Source: JBOFDP01 sp051647125 (GTDB lineage: Bacteria > Bacteroidota > Bacteroidia > Chitinophagales > Chitinophagaceae). From it: DNA of 9,582 nucleotides. The stretch is from contig JBOFDP010000019.1 in assembly GCA_051647125.1 (NCBI GenBank), positions 1 to 9,582 of the forward strand. The letters are read 5' to 3'. The translations under genes were made by a program, and so were the position numbers. Shown one piece after another: positions 5,943-9,582 of the stretch. The notes under the pieces were generated by a model. That model was not told the origin of the DNA, did no database searches, and saw only the letters and a list, made by a program, of their open reading frames with translations. Within the stretch, counting starts at the first letter, position 1; the number at the start of each line of letters is the position of its first letter.

Positions 5943-7498
5943 TTGACCTTTATTTCCTCTTTATTTTTATCAAAAATATGATATTCTGTAAGTTGTAATT
6001 TGGAATCTGGAAGCATATAAATCCATTGTTTTAGTTGCCATCTTAAAAGGTTGATTTTAGAGAAACATATACCTTTTGTAAAATAAGCATAGATAATTGG
6101 ATGTACGTGTAATTTAATTTTCTTATAGTGATGTAAGGATAAAAATTTTATAGTTTGTAAAATTTCTTCTTCTAATTGAATAGAATTTGAAATTTTTCCT
6201 GTACCATGACAAGTTGGACAAAGCTCTAAGGTATTAATTTTCAATTCTGGCTTTACTCTTTTTCTCGTAATCATCATTACGCCAAACTTTGAAATAGGCA
6301 AGATATTATGTTTTGTTTTATCTAATGCTAAAAGCTCGTGCATACGTTTGAAAACAGCTTTGCGAGATTCTGCTGTATTCATATTTATAAAATCTATAGC
6401 AATAATACCTCCTATATCTCTTAATTTGAATTGTCTTGCAATTTCATCAGCGGCTAAAAGATTATTTTTTAATGCATTTTCTTCTTGGTTAGTACCAATA
6501 GTTTTAAACCCACTATTAACGTCTATCACATGCATGGCTTCTGTATGCTCTATAACTATAGATCCACTTAGATTGGGCAGAGATACCGTTTTCCCAAATA
6601 AAGTTTTTATTTGTTTATTGACCTCATAAGTATCAAATATATCACCTTCTTTATGTAGTTCTATAATATTAACTTTATCCGAATTTATTTGTTCTAAATA
6701 GGTTTTTGCCTCCTCATAAACAGCTTTGTTATTAACAATAATTTTAGCAAAATCATCATCGAGTATTTCTCTAAGAACAGTAGTTATTTTTTTTGTATTG
6801 CCATAGAGTTTTTTTACTTGGGTAGCACCCCAAAGTTCTTGGCATATTTTTTCCCAAATATTAATCTGATGTTTTATGTCTTCGGCAATTTCTTTTTCTG
6901 AAATATTTTCTGCTGCGGTCCTAATAATAACTTTAAAATTATTAGGGCAAAGAGTTTTCGCAATCTTAATTAAACGGTTTCTTTCTTCTGGGAGTTCTAT
7001 TTTTTTACTAATAGAAATATGTTTTTTAAAGAGAGGCATTAGTACAATATATCTACCAGGTAGAGAAATATCAGTACTTAACCGAGGTCCTTTCTGAGCT
7101 ATAGGTTCTTTAAAAACTTGTGCTACAATAAAAGGTTTAGCTTTAAATACATCAGTAATTTTTCCTGACTTAGTAGTTTCTTGTAAAAATTTGAAATTAG
7201 AAAGAGTAGTATCAAAGCTTTTTTGTTTTTGCTGAGCTTGTTGTATAAAATGAAGGTAGGATTTAATTTGTGCATTAAGATCAGTATAATGTAGAAATCC
7301 ATTTTTTTCAATGCCTATATCAATAAATGCAGCATTCATACCAGGTATGAATTTCTTAACTTTTCCTAGATAAACATCTCCTAAATTAAGTGTCCCTGAT
7401 GATTTTGTATCTGTATGCAGCTCTATTAGTCGTTTATCTTCTAACAAGGCTATAATCAAACCTTGATTAGACTTTTTTATAATTAGTTTTTTACTCAC
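5939..7498 (-). CDS. rng: Ribonuclease E/G family endoribonuclease
   Basis: A 519-residue single-strand endoribonuclease for rRNA maturation and mRNA decay, close to RNase G in size and lacking the long disordered RNase E tail. The N-terminal RNase H-like/S1 region contains DVYLGKVKKFIPGMNAAFIDIG (41-62 in part) and GFLHYTD (67-73). An insertion rich in Lys/Gln (about 78-120) splits the S1 domain before ISLPGRYIVLMP (144-155). The catalytic DNase I-like part shows HVIDVNSG (323-330, D326) and GGIIAIDFINM (363-373, D369), the two Mg-binding aspartates. CPTCHGTG (427-434) is the zinc-link pair. The start is GTG: the reading frame upstream reaches a TGA with no ATG, and the N-terminus fits the family. 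The stop shares the TTAA palindrome with the convergent ABC gene. The gene lies 121 bp after the COX24-type gene and may be co-transcribed with it. Confidence 0.93.
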   Translation of the reverse strand: MSKKLIIKKSNQGLIIALLEDKRLIELHTDTKSSGTLNLGDVYLGKVKKFIPGMNAAFIDIGIEKNGFLHYTDLNAQIKSYLHFIQQAQQKQKSFDTTLSNFKFLQETTKSGKITDVFKAKPFIVAQVFKEPIAQKGPRLSTDISLPGRYIVLMPLFKKHISISKKIELPEERNRLIKIAKTLCPNNFKVIIRTAAENISEKEIAEDIKHQINIWEKICQELWGATQVKKLYGNTKKITTVLREILDDDFAKIIVNNKAVYEEAKTYLEQINSDKVNIIELHKEGDIFDTYEVNKQIKTLFGKTVSLPNLSGSIVIEHTEAMHVIDVNSGFKTIGTNQEENALKNNLLAADEIARQFKLRDIGGIIAIDFINMNTAESRKAVFKRMHELLALDKTKHNILPISKFGVMMITRKRVKPELKINTLELCPTCHGTGKISNSIQLEEEILQTIKFLSLHHYKKIKLHVHPIIYAYFTKGICFSKINLLRWQLKQWIYMLPDSKLQLTEYHIFDKNKEEIKVN

Positions 7499-7619
7499 AA
7501 TCCAAATCTTATAAATTAATCAAACTGTGCAATTTTGTGAGCATTATTTGAGTTCTTAAACTACCACATAAACAAATAGTAACTTATATTAAATTGAATA
7601 CTACAAAATCACAGAAGTG

Positions 7620-7712
7620 TTATTTTTTCTTTTTATGACGATTTTTTCTCAAACGTTTCTTGCGTTTATGTGTTGCAATTTTATGACGTTTTCTTTTTTT
7701 TCCAGAAGGCAT
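7620..7712 (-). CDS. AURKAIP1/COX24-type small ribosomal protein (30 aa)
   Basis: A 30-residue product beginning MPSGKKRKRHKIATHKRKK and ending in four lysines; 18 of 30 residues are Lys or Arg and 3 are His. The opening MPSGKKRKRHK matches, from memory, the short AURKAIP1/COX24-domain proteins conserved across Bacteroidota. Their mitochondrial relative is mS38 and their mycobacterial relative is bS22, a component of the small ribosomal subunit near the decoding centre. The location in this species is inferred. The frame is intact from ATG to TAA, with no other plausible reading for such a basic peptide. It lies upstream of rng on the same strand and has a good candidate promoter (7751-7782). 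Confidence 0.9.
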   Translation of the reverse strand: MPSGKKRKRHKIATHKRKKRLRKNRHKKKK

Positions 7713-7750
7713 ATCTTATAGTTATTTTAATTAAAAATAATTGTAAGTTG

Positions 7751-7782
7751 CAAATATCTATTTTTTTTTTGAAAAAAACAAA
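7751..7782 (-). promoter_or_regulatory. Bacteroidota-type promoter of the COX24-type gene (and perhaps rng)
   Basis: On the minus strand TTTG (7782-7779) is followed after 20 nt by GATATTTG (7758-7751), a 7 of 8 match to TAnnTTTG. Spacing agrees with the -33/-7 arrangement of the Bacteroidota primary sigma factor. The spacer contains a run of ten A. The predicted leader to the ATG at 7712 is about 30 nt. Confidence 0.55.
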
Positions 7783-7860
7783 TCTTAGATTTTACATTTA
7801 ATTATTACCATAGTGATGTATCCTAATTTTTTAATTTTCTAAAAGGAAATTTTTTTTTTG

Positions 7861-7868
7861 TAATTTTG
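7861..7868 (+). promoter_or_regulatory. -7 promoter element of the OmpA-family gene
   Basis: TAATTTTG is an exact TAnnTTTG match, ending 22 nt before the ATG at 7891. The -33 side is poor, only T-rich sequence near 7832-7838. A run of ten T (7850-7859) fills the spacer next to the box. Confidence 0.55.
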
Positions 7869-7890
7869 TAGTAATAATAACAATTATTTT

Positions 7891-8853
7891 ATGATTAAAA
7901 AATTAATCTTTTTATTTTTATCGGGCATTTATGGAATGTTACAAGCACAAATTTCAGAACCAAGAACCCCATATAAAAATTCTTCAGGATTTTCAGAGCA
8001 TTGGTATAATATGTGGAGTTCTAAAAAATTTAAAAAATCTACCTTGCAACGAGACTCTTTGTATACTTTAGTACAAAGATTAAAAAAAGATACAGCTCAG
8101 CAAGCAAATTCTATACGAGATTTCATTGCAAAAAATGCAGCTCTAAATAATCAGTATCAAATCTTGCAAGAAGATTATGATGATTTGATGAATACTTCTA
8201 TGGATAAAGCTACTCAACTCAATAATGCTGTAAATCAAAAAAATAAAGAATTGTTGGAACGAGAAAAGAAAATAGTAGAGATTGTTTCTACCTTACAAGA
8301 AAGAGAAAAAAAAGTAAGCAACTTGGAAAACCAATTACGCAAGCAAGATTCTTTTGCAAATGCAATAAATAATGCATTAAAACAAGCACTCTTAAGTTTT
8401 GCTTCTGATGATTTAAATCTGGAAGTAAAAAATGGAAAAGTATATGTTTCTTTATTTGATAAATTATTGTTTAAATCAGGTAGTGCTACGGTAGAAAAAG
8501 GAGGTATAAAGGCTTTAAAAAAATTAGCTGCTGTATTGCTGGCTAATCCCAATATAGACATTTTAGTGGAGGGGCATACGGATAATATACCTATTAAAAC
8601 TTCAAAATATGCAGACAATTGGGACTTGAGTGCTGCTAGAGCTATTAATATAGTACGTTTATTACAATCTTACAATGTGGATCCTAAAATAGTAGAAGCT
8701 GCTGCTCATGCAGAATTTGCTCCTATTTCTAGCAATGCTACACTTAAAGGGAGAACTAAAAATCGTAGAACAGAAATTATAGTTACCCCTAATTTGGGGA
8801 AACTTTTTAAAATATTATTAATAGTGGGAAATAAATTATTATTTATTACATAA
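7891..8853 (+). CDS. OmpA/MotB-family peptidoglycan-binding envelope protein
   Basis: A 320-residue exported protein. Residues 1-20 form a signal peptide (MIKK, a hydrophobic core, and likely cleavage around LQA-Q). No lipobox cysteine is present, so it is not a lipoprotein. Residues about 50-165 are charged and Gln/Asn-rich with heptad-like coiled-coil character. The OmpA C-terminal domain (about 183-298) shows FKSGSATVEKGG (194-205), LVEGHTDNIPI (225-235, D231), NWDLSAARA (243-251) and NRRTEII (291-297). D231 and R292/R293 are the positions expected to hold the peptide stem of peptidoglycan. The usual YGE-P stretch reads AHAEFAP (272-278). There is no N-terminal beta-barrel. The protein probably tethers the outer membrane or a periplasmic assembly to the wall; despite MotB labels for such proteins, no flagellar genes are nearby. 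The last 20 residues extend past the domain with a hydrophobic tail. Confidence 0.86.
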   Translation: MIKKLIFLFLSGIYGMLQAQISEPRTPYKNSSGFSEHWYNMWSSKKFKKSTLQRDSLYTLVQRLKKDTAQQANSIRDFIAKNAALNNQYQILQEDYDDLMNTSMDKATQLNNAVNQKNKELLEREKKIVEIVSTLQEREKKVSNLENQLRKQDSFANAINNALKQALLSFASDDLNLEVKNGKVYVSLFDKLLFKSGSATVEKGGIKALKKLAAVLLANPNIDILVEGHTDNIPIKTSKYADNWDLSAARAINIVRLLQSYNVDPKIVEAAAHAEFAPISSNATLKGRTKNRRTEIIVTPNLGKLFKILLIVGNKLLFIT

Positions 8854-8864
8854 AATAGTTTTTT

Positions 8865-8893
8865 GGTGTTAATAGATTCAATTTATTGACACC
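8865..8893 (+). terminator. 10-bp hairpin between the OmpA-family gene and the acyltransferase
   Basis: GGTGTTAATA (8865-8874) pairs with TATTGACACC (8884-8893), one U-G, around a 9-nt loop; two weaker pairs can extend the base. It lies 11 nt after the OmpA-family stop and ends 9 nt before the acyltransferase ATG. No T run follows on the plus strand, so it is either a weak or partial terminator or an mRNA-processing or stability hairpin that also sits over the ribosome-binding region. Confidence 0.4.
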
Positions 8894-8902
8894 GATTGTA
8901 TT

Positions 8903-9582
8903 ATGAATATGAAAGAGAAGGCTCTGTATAGTTTATTATATCTTTTTTCGTTGATTCCATTAAGAATGATGTTCTTTTTTTCGGATATTCTTTGTAGCTT
9001 ATTGTATTATATTATACGCTATAGGAAGAAGGTAGTAAGAGAAAATTTGAAAATTGCTTTTCCTGAAAAAAGTAATCTTGAAAGAGATTTGATTATGAAA
9101 AAATTTTATCAAAATTTTTGTGATTGGATTTTTGAAACTATAAAGCTTTGTAGTATTTCTCAAAAAGAACTGGATAAAAGAATGGGATTTGATATAGAAG
9201 AGTTTAATAGCTATGCAGATGACAAAAATTCTATGATTTTGTCTTTAGGACACTTGTTTAATTGGGAATTTGCCGCTCATCAGGTATATCATTTTCAAAA
9301 TCAGCCTGTATGTGTTAATTATTTGCCTTTATCTAGCAAAACAATGAATAAAATACTGAATAAAATACGTTCTCGTAGAGGGGCTTTGATGATTTCTGCA
9401 ACACGTTTTTATAGAGAGTTTACACCTTATGCACGACAAAAACATACCTTAATTTTAGTTGCTGACCAACGTCCTCAATGTCCTGAAAATGGTTGGTGGA
9501 TTAATTTCTTTTCTAAACCTACGGTATTTTTTCAAGGACCTGGCAAGATGGCTCATATGATGGATAGTAGTTTTGTTTTTAT
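8903..9582 (+). CDS. Lysophospholipid/lipid A acyltransferase, LpxL/HtrB family (3' partial)
   Basis: The frame is open from ATG 8903 to the window edge, giving 226 residues plus two bases; the family is usually around 290-300, so roughly 70 residues are missing. Visible marks: an N-terminal membrane-anchor segment (about 10-38), VVRENLKIAFPE (44-55), the catalytic H-x4-E motif in LGHLFNWE (115-122, H117 and E122), LVADQRP (185-191), and FFSKPTVFFQGPGKMA (202-217), the expected substrate-pocket region. Members transfer a secondary acyl chain from acyl-ACP to lipid A precursors at the inner membrane; in Bacteroidota the exact acceptor varies, and some paralogues act on other lipids. A second ATG at codon 3 is an equally possible start. 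The gap to the upstream OmpA-family gene is 49 bp, so the two may form an envelope operon unless the hairpin between them terminates. Confidence 0.9.
   Translation, partial: MNMKEKALYSLLYLFSLIPLRMMFFFSDILCSLLYYIIRYRKKVVRENLKIAFPEKSNLERDLIMKKFYQNFCDWIFETIKLCSISQKELDKRMGFDIEEFNSYADDKNSMILSLGHLFNWEFAAHQVYHFQNQPVCVNYLPLSSKTMNKILNKIRSRRGALMISATRFYREFTPYARQKHTLILVADQRPQCPENGWWINFFSKPTVFFQGPGKMAHMMDSSFVF

Noticed and set aside
6348..7311. Open frames on both strands inside rng (6348-6629, 6876-7097 and 7123-7311)
   Set aside because: All overlap conserved RNase G coding sequence in other frames and lack motifs.
8235..8618. Minus-strand open frame of 127 codons inside the OmpA-family gene
   Set aside because: It is antisense to the coiled-coil and OmpA domain and has no start signal or family resemblance.
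1..9582. Mobile elements, CRISPR arrays, defence systems or biosynthetic clusters
   Set aside because: No transposase, integrase, direct-repeat array, nuclease-methylase pair or cluster-type enzyme is visible; the content is housekeeping.

Overview
The window is a stretch of ordinary chromosome from a very AT-rich member of the Bacteroidota, most likely of the Flavobacteriia; the class is my inference. Four things point there. The promoters look like the Bacteroidota TTTG / TAnnTTTG type. Genes lack a clear Shine-Dalgarno sequence. There is a 30-residue AURKAIP1/COX24-type ribosomal protein starting MPSGKKRKRHK. Homologue choice also fits: an RNase G with a large S1-region insertion, an OmpA/MotB-like lipoprotein-free outer-membrane protein, and an S-box in front of a methionine operon. 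I see no mobile element, CRISPR array, phage gene or obvious foreign segment.

Layout. Positions 8-121 hold a SAM-I (S-box) riboswitch. It is followed at 180-249 by a terminator-like hairpin with a candidate competing antiterminator. This leader controls a two-gene operon: a Cys/Met-metabolism PLP enzyme (metB-like, 275-1423) and homoserine dehydrogenase (hom, 1423-2601), joined by a TAATG stop/start overlap. A long hairpin at 2624-2669 separates hom from a convergent U32-family protein (2696-3937, minus), a TrhP/YegQ-like putative tRNA hydroxylation factor with a four-cysteine cluster. Divergent from it are tRNA-Cys(GCA) at 4038-4108 and an MsbA-like ABC half-transporter (4200-5942). The transporter meets RNase G (rng, 5939-7498, minus, GTG start) tail to tail; both stop codons lie in one TTAA.

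Upstream of rng on the same strand is the 30-residue COX24-type gene (7620-7712). An AT-rich divergent promoter region (7713-7890) follows, and then an OmpA-family cell-envelope protein (7891-8853). After a 10-bp hairpin at 8865-8893 comes a lysophospholipid/lipid A acyltransferase (8903 to the window end), cut off by the window edge.

Together the genes cover methionine and homoserine synthesis under SAM feedback, translation and RNA turnover (tRNA-Cys, U32, COX24-type protein, RNase G) and envelope biogenesis (ABC exporter, OmpA, acyltransferase). I did not find a previously undescribed system. The points most worth a second look are the attenuation architecture behind the S-box, an unusual active-site residue in the metB-like enzyme, the tiny ribosomal-protein gene, and a pair of divergent promoters that each carry a 10-base homopolymer in the spacer. 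No gene-free stretch exceeds 300 bases.
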